A stretch of DNA of 36,288 bases from Bacteroidaceae bacterium (GTDB taxonomy: Bacteria > Bacteroidota > Bacteroidia > Bacteroidales > Bacteroidaceae): positions 1 through 36,288 of the forward strand of contig JAKSLL010000031.1 in assembly GCA_024401215.1 (NCBI GenBank). Direction: 5' to 3'. A model generated the notes under the pieces. That model ran no database searches. It was not told where the DNA came from and saw only the letters and a program-made list of their open reading frames with translations. This document shows, piece by piece, positions 24,084-32,414 of the stretch. Position numbers and translations under genes: made by a program. How positions within the stretch are numbered: position 1 is the first letter of the stretch; each line of letters begins with the position of its first letter.

Positions 24084-25676
24084 TTAATACTGTGTCACGC
24101 TCACATTAGAAACTTCAATCGTTCCTCCATAACTATTTATACTCCAGCAGTTTTTCTGAGTGCCGTAGATGCGCTGAGTCGTGCCGTAGTCGCCATTGAT
24201 GTATGTGACAACAACGGAGTTGTCGGTGTAGATGTCCACCTTGTAGGTGTTGTCTGCTGGACGTGGGAAGATGTAACCATCAGCACCTGCAACGAACCAC
24301 TTCAAATTTTCGCCTGTGCCCTGCTGCTCGAAGTTCACCTTGCGGCGACCATTCTCCCACTCTGGGTTGAACACGATGCTGTACCAGCGGTCAGCGTCTG
24401 TGCCACGCACGAAACTTACGCCGAAGCGGTCGCCATCGCCAGCTGTCTTCACTGTGAATGAGATGTGGTTGTGGTAGCCGAGGCGGTTGTAGAGCACGTA
24501 AGCGTCGCCTGTGAGCTTGCCGTCAACATAGCCTTCGCTCTTCACCACCTTCATCTCTGTTGGCTTGTTGTACTTAGCAGCCATAGCAGGAACCTCGCCC
24601 ACGGAGAGTGTACCGTCCTCATGCTGGATGAGCTTGTGGCAGACGAGTGCGCCCGACCAGTTTGGCTCGCCATCAGCACCAACAGCAAGGTTCTTGTCGT
24701 GGATAGTGTTGCCTGTGCGGTATGGCGACCAGCCCCAGATGTAGCGGTCAGTGCCGTTAGAGGCTGTCTTGCCTGCATAGAATGCACGAGTCTCAAGCAC
24801 GCCTTCGCGATTGTCAGCTGGCCACCAGCGAGCTGGGTCGGTGAAGCACATCTTCAGGTCCCACCATGACTTAGCCATCATGTACTTAACCTTGCGGCTC
24901 CAGTCTCTCTGAAGTGCCTCGCTGTAAACGAGATACCAGTAGTCGCCCATCTTGAAGATGTCTGGACACTCGCACATACGATCCCATACCATGTTGAAAT
25001 CGCCTTCGAACTTCCAGTTTTTCATGTCGGTAGAAGAGAATTCTGCAAACTTTGGATCACGACCTTTGTAAGAAGAAATGACCATGCGGTATGTGCCATT
25101 GTCCTCGAAGATCTGTGGGTCGCGGAAGTCCTGACCAGAGAGTCCGAAGTCTGTGCCCTTGAGCGACCAGAGGTTATCCTTAGTCCATGTCTTGAAGTCT
25201 GGCGAAGTGGCACGCATCACAACCTCACGGTTTGTGCAGTTGCCGTTGTGGCCAGTGTAGTAGATGTAGTAGAGCCCCTCTTTCTCGTTGTAGTAGCAGC
25301 ATCCTGTGCCAAGAGCAGCGTCCTGCTGCATACGTGATTCGCCTACAGGGATAATTTCTCCCAAAGAATTATAGTTACATCCGTCAGTAGTGCTTACCGC
25401 CCAGAATGGGTGGAAACGCTTGTCGTCATTATTTGGGTATTCCTGAAGATAAAGCACCTTGAAGTCGCCAGCCTTTGCATCATAGAAAGGCATTGGGTCG
25501 CCCACGCGACCGATGGCAGGCTTGTAGTATGTGCTGTAGGCTTCCTCCTCTGTAGGGATGAAGGTCTCAGTAGTGCCATTCCAATCCTTTGGAGCGTCGC
25601 CGTCGAAAGATTCGTCGCTGCATGCTGTCAGCGCAAGGGCTGACAGCAATATAGTTGAAAATATCATAGATTTCAT
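24084..25676 (-). CDS. GH32-related lipoprotein (probable endo-acting levanase), DUF4975-type C-terminus
   Basis: The protein is 530 residues. The start at 25676 is chosen because it opens directly with a lipoprotein signal (LLSALALTAC, Cys at about 19); the upstream frame only translates a simple repeat. The propeller keeps the GH32 triad positions: D60 in VGDPMPFYD (a divergent nucleophile motif), D186 in QDFRDPQIF and E236 in CECPDIFKM. A beta-sandwich of about 160 residues follows, resembling the DUF4975 region. In the Bacteroides levan locus a surface GH32 lipoprotein acts as endo-levanase, which is the likely role here. Surface anchoring and endo action are inference. Confidence 0.85.
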   Translation of the reverse strand: MKSMIFSTILLSALALTACSDESFDGDAPKDWNGTTETFIPTEEEAYSTYYKPAIGRVGDPMPFYDAKAGDFKVLYLQEYPNNDDKRFHPFWAVSTTDGCNYNSLGEIIPVGESRMQQDAALGTGCCYYNEKEGLYYIYYTGHNGNCTNREVVMRATSPDFKTWTKDNLWSLKGTDFGLSGQDFRDPQIFEDNGTYRMVISSYKGRDPKFAEFSSTDMKNWKFEGDFNMVWDRMCECPDIFKMGDYWYLVYSEALQRDWSRKVKYMMAKSWWDLKMCFTDPARWWPADNREGVLETRAFYAGKTASNGTDRYIWGWSPYRTGNTIHDKNLAVGADGEPNWSGALVCHKLIQHEDGTLSVGEVPAMAAKYNKPTEMKVVKSEGYVDGKLTGDAYVLYNRLGYHNHISFTVKTAGDGDRFGVSFVRGTDADRWYSIVFNPEWENGRRKVNFEQQGTGENLKWFVAGADGYIFPRPADNTYKVDIYTDNSVVVTYINGDYGTTQRIYGTQKNCWSINSYGGTIEVSNVSVTQY

Positions 25677-25684
25677 GTTGAAAA

Positions 25685-25764
25685 TATTTTTGGTGGTTTG
25701 GTAGTTTAGTGGTTTAGTGGTTTGGTCATTTAGACGTTTAACCATTTATCCCTTTAACCTTTTA
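25685..25764. repeat. Low-complexity GGTTTAGTGGTT tract
   Basis: Degenerate tandem units of GGTTTAGTGGTTTGGT on one side and AACCATTTATCCCTTTAACC on the other lie between the DUF4960 and GH32 genes. The two halves can pair imperfectly. A similar tract is found at 27150-27255. Confidence 0.65.
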
Positions 25765-25768
25765 ATCT

Positions 25769-27148
25769 TTACTTAATCAAATGGTTGATTGCATTACCAG
25801 TGATGATGCCCATGTTCTTGTGGAAGTTCTCCTCGAATGGGTTTGGAGAGTACCAGTCGTAGCAGCCTGAGCCGAAGCAGATGATGCCTCCCTTGCCGAA
25901 TGTGCCATCGGCAGCAGGGCACTCCCACATTGTAACAGCCATATCCCAGCCATGAGCAAGAACCTTACAGCCTGTCTTCTCTTCCCAAACATTCAGGTCG
26001 CCATCGTTGTGGAACCATTTGCCCCACTGTGACACGCAGTTAGAAATCTGGTAGTTAGCATCGAGAGTCTTGACAGGGAAACCACCGATGATGCCTTCCC
26101 AGAGATAGCAAGACTCATCCTTGACAGGGAAGTCCCATGAACCACCGATGATATCGCCGCCATCGTCGCTTGAACCCCAGCAGTTGTTAGCGCAAAGCTG
26201 ATCCTTCACAGCACCGAGCTCAGCAGCGAAGTTGATTGCAGCACGGCTGAGGATGAATGCACCGCCATTCTTGTAGTGATCCTGAAGCACGTTGATGCAA
26301 GCCATAGCTGTGTTCTTAGCACCATTCTCAAAGTCGCCGATGTTCTCTGTTGGCTGGTTCTGCCAATGCCACCATACGAGCTTGCACTTGCTCATATCGA
26401 CAGCACCGTTGCGGAGCTCTTCCCATGACACGAACATTGAGTTGTCCACATTTGCAAGCATCCACTTGCAAGCTTCCTGCTCCTCGCCGCAGAGGTCTTC
26501 CATCTTCTGAGCACCGTTGCTGCCAAGGAAGATCACCTCAGGAGCTGTCACCTTCTCCACGATTACTGTGTATGTTTCGCTTGCGGTGTTGTCGGTAACA
26601 GTATATTTCACAGGATCTGAGAAGTCTGTAGCAACGTCAACCTTAGGAGATATTACAGCATCCTCCGTCAGTTCGACAGTTGGGATAATCTTTGTAACAT
26701 CTACCGATGCTGGCAACTTAGCTGTGATGGTCTTTGTAGTCTCATCTACGCTTGCCTTGTAGGTGCCGTTGATGATGAACGAAAGGATGCGAGCCTCGTC
26801 ATTCTTCACGTTGATTGTCCAGTCGAGGTAGAGATCGCCATTAGTGATATGAAGATTCTTAGGAGCCTCAAAGTTCACCTTCTCGCCCTGGGCGATGTTT
26901 GCCTTAGCACCCTTCGAGATGCTAAGAGAAGAAACTGTCATTGCTTGCTTGGCTGTAAAATCAACAGGAACCTTAACTTTGATGGTGCGAGTCTTGGCAT
27001 TGATGATGCCCTCATACTTTCCGTCAAGCGTAAAAGCTTCTACCGAGCAGTCACCGCTAACATCGAGGTCGCTAATGTTCTCGTCACTGCAGGACATTGC
27101 CAGCATGCTGAGAATTGCGACACATATTATATTATATATTTTTTTCAT
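25769..27148 (-). CDS. Surface glycan-binding lipoprotein, DUF4960 type
   Basis: A 459-residue protein with a lipoprotein signal (LSMLAMSCSDEN). Residues about 30-200 form two beta-sandwich domains with VEAFTLDGKYEGIIN and LSFIINGTYKASVDETTKTI repeats, which are homologous to each other. The C-terminal domain (about 205-459) begins VIFLGSNGAQKMEDLCGEEQEACKWML and is rich in Trp and Gly, matching the DUF4960 region. It has no catalytic motif. The homologue in the Bacteroides thetaiotaomicron levan locus binds levan at the cell surface, so the same role is inferred here. It sits directly after susD, in the usual place for a surface glycan-binding protein. Confidence 0.85.
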   Translation of the reverse strand: MKKIYNIICVAILSMLAMSCSDENISDLDVSGDCSVEAFTLDGKYEGIINAKTRTIKVKVPVDFTAKQAMTVSSLSISKGAKANIAQGEKVNFEAPKNLHITNGDLYLDWTINVKNDEARILSFIINGTYKASVDETTKTITAKLPASVDVTKIIPTVELTEDAVISPKVDVATDFSDPVKYTVTDNTASETYTVIVEKVTAPEVIFLGSNGAQKMEDLCGEEQEACKWMLANVDNSMFVSWEELRNGAVDMSKCKLVWWHWQNQPTENIGDFENGAKNTAMACINVLQDHYKNGGAFILSRAAINFAAELGAVKDQLCANNCWGSSDDGGDIIGGSWDFPVKDESCYLWEGIIGGFPVKTLDANYQISNCVSQWGKWFHNDGDLNVWEEKTGCKVLAHGWDMAVTMWECPAADGTFGKGGIICFGSGCYDWYSPNPFEENFHKNMGIITGNAINHLIK

Positions 27149-27149
27149 T

Positions 27150-27255
27150 TGTTGTTTAGTTGTTTAGTTGTTTGGCTGTTTAGTTGTTTGGTTGTTTAGT
27201 TGTTTGGCTTTTTAACCATCTAACCGTTTTACCATATAACCATTTAACCGTCTAA
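27150..27255. repeat. Low-complexity GTTGTTTAGTTGTTTG tract
   Basis: About five degenerate tandem units followed by complementary AACCATCTAACC-type units, between susD and the DUF4960 gene. It is analogous to the tract at 25685-25764. Confidence 0.7.
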
Positions 27256-27285
27256 TTATACCGAGATTCTATTCCCTCCCTTTGG

Positions 27286-27333
27286 CAACTTCCAACTCCC
27301 TCCCTATGTGGGATGGCTGGGGAGGGGCTTTTC
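27286..27333. repeat. GC-rich palindromic repeat (CCCTCCCT family) at the susD 3' end
   Basis: CCCTCCCTATGTGGGATGG and GGGGAGGGGC are packed against the susD stop codon. On the minus strand the order (stop, AAAAGCCCCTCCCC, hairpin) resembles the element following the uxuB stop. Confidence 0.65.
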
Positions 27334-29067
27334 TTACCACTTATTCGAGTTCTGCTTATAATTGCCATTTGCTGCACTCATCTGCTCGAATGGAATAGGG
27401 AGATACTCGTTCTTGTCGGCTGTAAAGCTTGCCTCGTTGTAGATAGTGCACTTCTCCTTCTCCGACGCGAAGTAGTTATTGAGTACAGGTTCTGCATCGC
27501 CCCAGCGAACAAGGTCGAAGAAACGCTCTGACTCCATGGCAAATTCAAGACGACGCTCCATCTTCACAATCTTCATTGCCTCATCTTTAGAGTATGAGCC
27601 AGTGTAAGGCTTGCAGTAGAACTTCACGCCATACTTGTTAGGATAGTTAGCGATAGACTGAGTAGAAGCAGCAGCGCGCTCACGAATCTTGTTCACCTCC
27701 TTGATAGCCTCTGCAGTCTTGCCCTGCTGTGCGTATGCCTCTGCACGCATAAGGATAACGTCGGCATAGCGGAACACGATGCGGTTCATCGAGCTTGCCC
27801 AGTATGAGCCGTGAATGAGGTAAGAACCGATAAGCTCTGGATCGACATTCTGCTTGAGAGTGACGTTGTAGCCGTAGAGACCACCTGAGCGGCTCCAGCT
27901 TGCAGAGCGATCCATGATGAACTTCTCGTTGAACATGTATGGAAGACCTGTCACACCTACTGTGAGGTAGAGACGTGGGTCTGTGTTGTCAGCTTTGTAG
28001 TCGAGGTCCTTCTTGTTGAAGTCGTTAAGCAATGGAAGACCGTTGCCATCTGTGCGGTATGCATTGACAAGGTTCTGTGAAGGCTTGTAGAAGTCGCAAC
28101 CACCATCAGTAACCTCTGAGATGTTTGGCACGATCAGACCGTATGACCAGTTGAGGTTGCCGTAAGTAGAACCGTCGTTGCGTGAGTACTGAATAGCCCA
28201 GAGAGACTCAGGACCGTTCTCATACTGCTCTTCAGGACGGAAGTTGTTGTGGATGTCCTTCTCAAGGCTGTAGCCAGCATAGATAGAAGGCTCTGTGTAG
28301 TCAAGCACCTTCTGAAGGTCTGCCTCGTTGATTGAAGTCACCTTGTTTGAAAGCTCTGTGTCCTGACGGTATGCCTTATAGAGATAAACCTTAGCGAGGA
28401 AAGCAGCACATGCAGCCTTTGTTGGGCGACCCTTGTCTGCCTGAGTTGCAGGGAGAGCATTGTAAGCGAACTCAAGGTCTTCGGCAATCTTTGCCCAACC
28501 TTCATCATTTGTAAACTCTGTGTTTGAGATCTTTCCATATTCCTCGTAAGTGTAATCTGTGCGAGTAACAAAAGGAATCTGCTTGAACAGGCGCTTAAGC
28601 TGGAAATGAGCGTATGCACGGAGGAAACGAAGTTCGCCGAGACGAGCCTGCTTCTGAGTGTAGCTGTCATCGCACTTCTCTACTGAAACGATTGCAGCGT
28701 TCACACGAGAGATAGCGTTGTAGAAGCGCTCCCAGATGCCGTTGATGTTCCAGGCGCGAGTGTCGATGCCCTGCTCCACTTCGAGCTGGTGGAACACGTC
28801 ACCGTCTGAAGTGTTGGAACCTCCCTTGTATGCGTCGTCAGAACGAACGTCGAAGTTCCAGAGTGAGAAAGAAGAGTTGATATCTTCTGCTGTGGTGAAG
28901 ATGGCGTAAGCCGAAGTCACCATATTGTCAATGTAGGCAGGATCCTTTACCTGCTCATCAGTGAGCGTGCCCTGTGGCACCTGCTCCTCAAGGAAATCTG
29001 AACAGCTGTTTAAACCTACGAGAGCAGCTCCTGCCAAAAGTATTGTTGAAAATATATGCTTTGTCAT
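27334..29067 (-). CDS. SusD-like nutrient-binding outer-membrane lipoprotein
   Basis: The protein is 577 residues with a lipoprotein signal (LVGLNSCSDFLEEQVPQG, Cys about 22). The tetratricopeptide-like helical SusD fold is shown by FLRAYAHFQLKRLFKQIPFV and KAACAAFLAKVYLYKAYR, and the C-terminal RYADVILMRAEAYAQQGKTAEAIKEVNKIRERA and FAMESERFFDLVRWGDAEPVLNNYF are characteristic. It caps the SusC channel and captures fructan oligosaccharides. It begins 15 bp after the susC stop. Confidence 0.95.
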   Translation of the reverse strand: MTKHIFSTILLAGAALVGLNSCSDFLEEQVPQGTLTDEQVKDPAYIDNMVTSAYAIFTTAEDINSSFSLWNFDVRSDDAYKGGSNTSDGDVFHQLEVEQGIDTRAWNINGIWERFYNAISRVNAAIVSVEKCDDSYTQKQARLGELRFLRAYAHFQLKRLFKQIPFVTRTDYTYEEYGKISNTEFTNDEGWAKIAEDLEFAYNALPATQADKGRPTKAACAAFLAKVYLYKAYRQDTELSNKVTSINEADLQKVLDYTEPSIYAGYSLEKDIHNNFRPEEQYENGPESLWAIQYSRNDGSTYGNLNWSYGLIVPNISEVTDGGCDFYKPSQNLVNAYRTDGNGLPLLNDFNKKDLDYKADNTDPRLYLTVGVTGLPYMFNEKFIMDRSASWSRSGGLYGYNVTLKQNVDPELIGSYLIHGSYWASSMNRIVFRYADVILMRAEAYAQQGKTAEAIKEVNKIRERAAASTQSIANYPNKYGVKFYCKPYTGSYSKDEAMKIVKMERRLEFAMESERFFDLVRWGDAEPVLNNYFASEKEKCTIYNEASFTADKNEYLPIPFEQMSAANGNYKQNSNKW

Positions 29068-29082
29068 AATTGGAATTACTGA

Positions 29083-32000
29083 TTAGAATGAAACATTAAG
29101 TCCGAATGTGACATTCATTGGAATTGGGTAACCAAATGTTGGCACTTCAGGATCTACACCAGTGAAACTCTTGCTCTTGATAGTGAACAAGTTCTGTGCT
29201 GAGAGATAGAAACGCAAACGCTGCATGTAAAGTTTCTTTGCTACAGCATCAGGTACATTATATCCAAGTTGGATTGTACGAAGCTTTATGAATGAGCCAT
29301 CCTCAACATAGTATGTAGAGAGGCGCTTCTCGTTGTTGTTGTCGTAAGTTGAGAGAGCAGGAATCTTAGAGCCTGTGTTTGTTGGTGTCCAAGCGTCGAG
29401 CACACGGTCGCCCTTGTTGAGGTTTGGCACATTGACGCCAGCCCAGAGGTCTGTCTGTGTTTTGTAGTCGAAAGTCATCACATCAACATCCTGCACGCCC
29501 TGCCAGAACATAGTGAGGTCCCAGTTCTTATATTGGAGGTAGATGTTCAAGCCGTAAGTGAATGATGGTGTTGGACTGTAAATCCACTGTTGGTCAGCCT
29601 CTGTAATGCGACCATCCTTGTTGAGATCCTTGAAACGCATACGACCAACGCCTGCACCTTCCTGAACTGCATGGTTGTCAACCTCCTCCTGAGTCTTGAA
29701 GATGCCATCATACACATAGCCAGCCTGCGAACCCATAGCGTGACCAACTACGCTCTTCACACCGTTGCCGCCGAATGTGCCCTTAGCAGCGATAGTCTCA
29801 GGAATCTTAGTGATTTCGTTGTGGTTAGAGCCGATGTTGCCAGCAAGATCCCACTGGAAGTCGCCCTTGCTGCCACGCCAGCCGATGTTGAACTCAACGC
29901 CTCGGTTGAGCATCTCGCCAGCATTGATCCACATTGAGCTGCCCTCACCCATAACTCCGATGCCTGGCATATAAACGAGGATGTCCTTAGTGCGTTTGTC
30001 ATAGAACTCGAAGCTACCATAGATAGCATTTCGCAAGAAACCGAAGTCGAAGCCAAGGTTTGTCTGAGTTGTTGTCTCCCACTTGATGTCGTCGTTGCCA
30101 AGCTGATCGCGCTTGAAACCACTATCAAGTGTATGACCGCCATTTGTTCCCTGAATATCGTAAGAAGTACCGTATGACTGACCACCGAAACCTGCCTCGC
30201 CATAATTAGAGGTATAGAGCGTATAACGTGCTGTATTAGAAATCTCCTGATTACCTGTCTGGCCCCAAGATGCACGAAGTTTGAGGTTGTCAAGCCAGTT
30301 CACCTTATCCCTAAGGAAATTTTCCTCGCTGATGCGCCAGCCTGCGCTGACTGACGGGAATGTACCATACTTATTGTTCTTGCCAAATCGACTTGAGCCA
30401 TCACGGCGTACTGTCAAGCTACCCATGTACTTCTCATTGTAAGTATAGTTAACCTTGCCGAAGTATGACATGAGCGAGAAGCCACCACCACCGCCGTATG
30501 CTTCGCTTTCGCCAACACCAGCATTTGGCCACATGTAGTCAGGAGTGAGAACTGCGTAGTCGTAGCGCTTGCCCGAGAACCAGATGTCGTCCTGACGGTT
30601 AGTCTCCACACCGAGCATAGCATCACCGCGGTGTTTACCAACTTCAAAATTGTATGTTGCGATAGCATTCCACATCCATTTCATCCAGTGCTCCTGCTTA
30701 GCTTCAACAGCATTTGTTGAACTTGACACATTACCATTAGCAATTGGATAAGTGAAGATGCGCTGCTCCTTCTGCGAGTAGTCGATGCCGTAAGTAGAGC
30801 GGATGTTAAATCCTTTGAAAAGAGCGAGGTTGACGTGAACATCGCCAAACATACGCCAGTATGTATAGCGGTTGTCACCATTACGTGTGAGAACAGAGAG
30901 AGGGTTCTCGCGGTCAGCATAGCCGCCTGTGAGGTTGGCATACTCGCCCTTATTATTATATATTGGATAGTTAGGGTTGAACTGAAGCACGTTGCCAAGG
31001 AAACCGCCTGGAGCCTGGAGCTCATTTGTGCGGTTGAGGGTGAAATTCTCACCTATTGTCACAATGTCCTTAACGAGTTTATAGTCTGCATTGAAACGAG
31101 CAGAGAAACGCTCAAAGTCAGAATGCTTGATAACACCAAGATTCTTATAATAGCCAAGTGACATGTATGAATTACCACGCTCGCTGCCATTGCTAACACT
31201 GAGATTATAATTCTGAATCACACCTGTACGAGTGCTCTCGTCGAACCAATCAGTGTTGCCAGCAGGAACTGTGCCTGCCTCGTCCAGATACTTATTCATA
31301 GTGATTCCGTAGAGAGCAGGATTTCCGTTCTTGTCGTAACCCCAGTTGAAGTGATAGCCAAGATTGTTTGTATTTGGATTGAGACCGTCATTGACATTAG
31401 CTTGCCAATACGCACGTCCCCATTCCTCAGCGTTGAGCACCTTCATCTTGTGAGCGTATGAAGACATGGCAACGCTTGCGTCGAAGTCAACCTTCACCTT
31501 GCCTTCCTTGCCCTTCTTTGTTGTGATGATGATTACACCATTGGCAGCGCGCGAACCGTAGATAGAAGCTGAAGCGGCATCCTTCAACACCTGAATGCTC
31601 TCGATGTCGTTGCCATTGAGCTCGTGCATGCCAGCCTTTGTTGGCACACCATCAATAATGTAAAGAGGGTCATTGTCGTTGAGTGTTCCCACACCACGGA
31701 TGCGGACAGTTGCAGCACCAGAAGGATTACCATCAGCGCTGATATTCATGCCTGGCACACGTCCCTGCAAAGCCTTGATTGGGTTGTTCTCGTTCTGCTT
31801 GGCGATGTCGTCAACGCTGACCACGCTCACAGCACCAGTGAGGTCAGCCTTGCGCTGAACAGTATAGCCAGTAACAACCATCTCCTGAAGAAGGTTATCC
31901 TCCTCCATCTGAATGTTCATCGTTTGTTGAGCTTGAAGTACCAGTTTCTTATAACCCACGTAAGAAAATGTGAGTGTATTCTTATTAGACTGCATGGTAA

Positions 32001-32184
32001 GGGTGAACTTACCATCAATATCAGTCACTACTCCATTGGTAGTACCTGTCTCTTGCACAGTGGCAGCCATGAGTGGATCACCGAACTCATCAACGACCGT
32101 GCCGCTGACTTTCATTCCTTGAGCCAACGCCATCACCGTGCTTAACAAAAAGAGGATTGCTCCTAACAAAATTTTTCCTTTCAT
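29083..32184 (-). CDS. SusC-like TonB-dependent outer-membrane transporter
   Basis: The protein is 1033 residues. The ATG at 32184 is chosen because it gives a signal peptide (MKGKILLGAILFLLSTVMALAQ); an extended frame would add 49 residues of AT-rich leader. A carboxypeptidase-regulatory-like domain (about 22-105; VSGTVVDEFGDPLMAATV) is followed by the plug (about 115-225; GYTVQRKADLTGAVSVVSVDDI, with the SusC hallmark RGVGTLNDNDPLYIIDGVP) and a long beta barrel ending in MNVTFGLNVSF. It imports fructan oligosaccharides with SusD, powered by TonB. It is first of the susC-susD-DUF4960-GH32 unit, and a -7 box lies 130 bp upstream. Confidence 0.96.
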   Translation of the reverse strand: MKGKILLGAILFLLSTVMALAQGMKVSGTVVDEFGDPLMAATVQETGTTNGVVTDIDGKFTLTMQSNKNTLTFSYVGYKKLVLQAQQTMNIQMEEDNLLQEMVVTGYTVQRKADLTGAVSVVSVDDIAKQNENNPIKALQGRVPGMNISADGNPSGAATVRIRGVGTLNDNDPLYIIDGVPTKAGMHELNGNDIESIQVLKDAASASIYGSRAANGVIIITTKKGKEGKVKVDFDASVAMSSYAHKMKVLNAEEWGRAYWQANVNDGLNPNTNNLGYHFNWGYDKNGNPALYGITMNKYLDEAGTVPAGNTDWFDESTRTGVIQNYNLSVSNGSERGNSYMSLGYYKNLGVIKHSDFERFSARFNADYKLVKDIVTIGENFTLNRTNELQAPGGFLGNVLQFNPNYPIYNNKGEYANLTGGYADRENPLSVLTRNGDNRYTYWRMFGDVHVNLALFKGFNIRSTYGIDYSQKEQRIFTYPIANGNVSSSTNAVEAKQEHWMKWMWNAIATYNFEVGKHRGDAMLGVETNRQDDIWFSGKRYDYAVLTPDYMWPNAGVGESEAYGGGGGFSLMSYFGKVNYTYNEKYMGSLTVRRDGSSRFGKNNKYGTFPSVSAGWRISEENFLRDKVNWLDNLKLRASWGQTGNQEISNTARYTLYTSNYGEAGFGGQSYGTSYDIQGTNGGHTLDSGFKRDQLGNDDIKWETTTQTNLGFDFGFLRNAIYGSFEFYDKRTKDILVYMPGIGVMGEGSSMWINAGEMLNRGVEFNIGWRGSKGDFQWDLAGNIGSNHNEITKIPETIAAKGTFGGNGVKSVVGHAMGSQAGYVYDGIFKTQEEVDNHAVQEGAGVGRMRFKDLNKDGRITEADQQWIYSPTPSFTYGLNIYLQYKNWDLTMFWQGVQDVDVMTFDYKTQTDLWAGVNVPNLNKGDRVLDAWTPTNTGSKIPALSTYDNNNEKRLSTYYVEDGSFIKLRTIQLGYNVPDAVAKKLYMQRLRFYLSAQNLFTIKSKSFTGVDPEVPTFGYPIPMNVTFGLNVSF

Positions 32185-32313
32185 TCTGTTTTGGTTTTTG
32201 TTGTTAGTAATGATGTTATTATTGATTTTATCTATTTTCTCCGGTTTTTGAATCATATAAACATAACGGAAAAATGATTCAAGAAACATGATTTGCATAA
32301 TAATTTCACTATG

Positions 32314-32321
32314 CAAAATTA
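32314..32321 (-). promoter_or_regulatory. susC -7 box
   Basis: CAAAATTA reads TAATTTTG on the minus strand. The position expected for -33 (around 32342-32345) is not TTTG, as is common for activator-dependent promoters. The leader would be about 125 nt. Confidence 0.5.
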
Positions 32322-32378
32322 TGTCAATCAATAATATTCATTAAAAACAATTGTTGCAACCGCTCACAAATTCGTTTC

Positions 32379-32392
32379 AATGAAACATTTTT
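32379..32392 (-). promoter_or_regulatory. Shared 14-bp motif, site 1 (upstream of susC)
   Basis: AAAAATGTTTCATT on the minus strand, 57 bp upstream of the susC -7 box and overlapping the palindrome GTTTCAATGAAAC. Two TTGCAAC words flank it (32354-32360 and 32401-32407). Confidence 0.5.
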
Positions 32393-32414
32393 GTGTACGA
32401 TTGCAACATTTCTA

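Noticed and set aside
25677-25745. N-terminal extension of the second GH32 protein
   Set aside because: It only translates the low-complexity repeat; the lipoprotein signal begins at 25676.
27150-27255. Tandem repeats considered as a CRISPR array
   Set aside because: Units are short, degenerate and without spacers of constant length; no cas genes are nearby.
32185-32331. 49-residue N-terminal extension of SusC
   Set aside because: It is AT-rich leader sequence containing the -7 box; the signal peptide starts at 32184.
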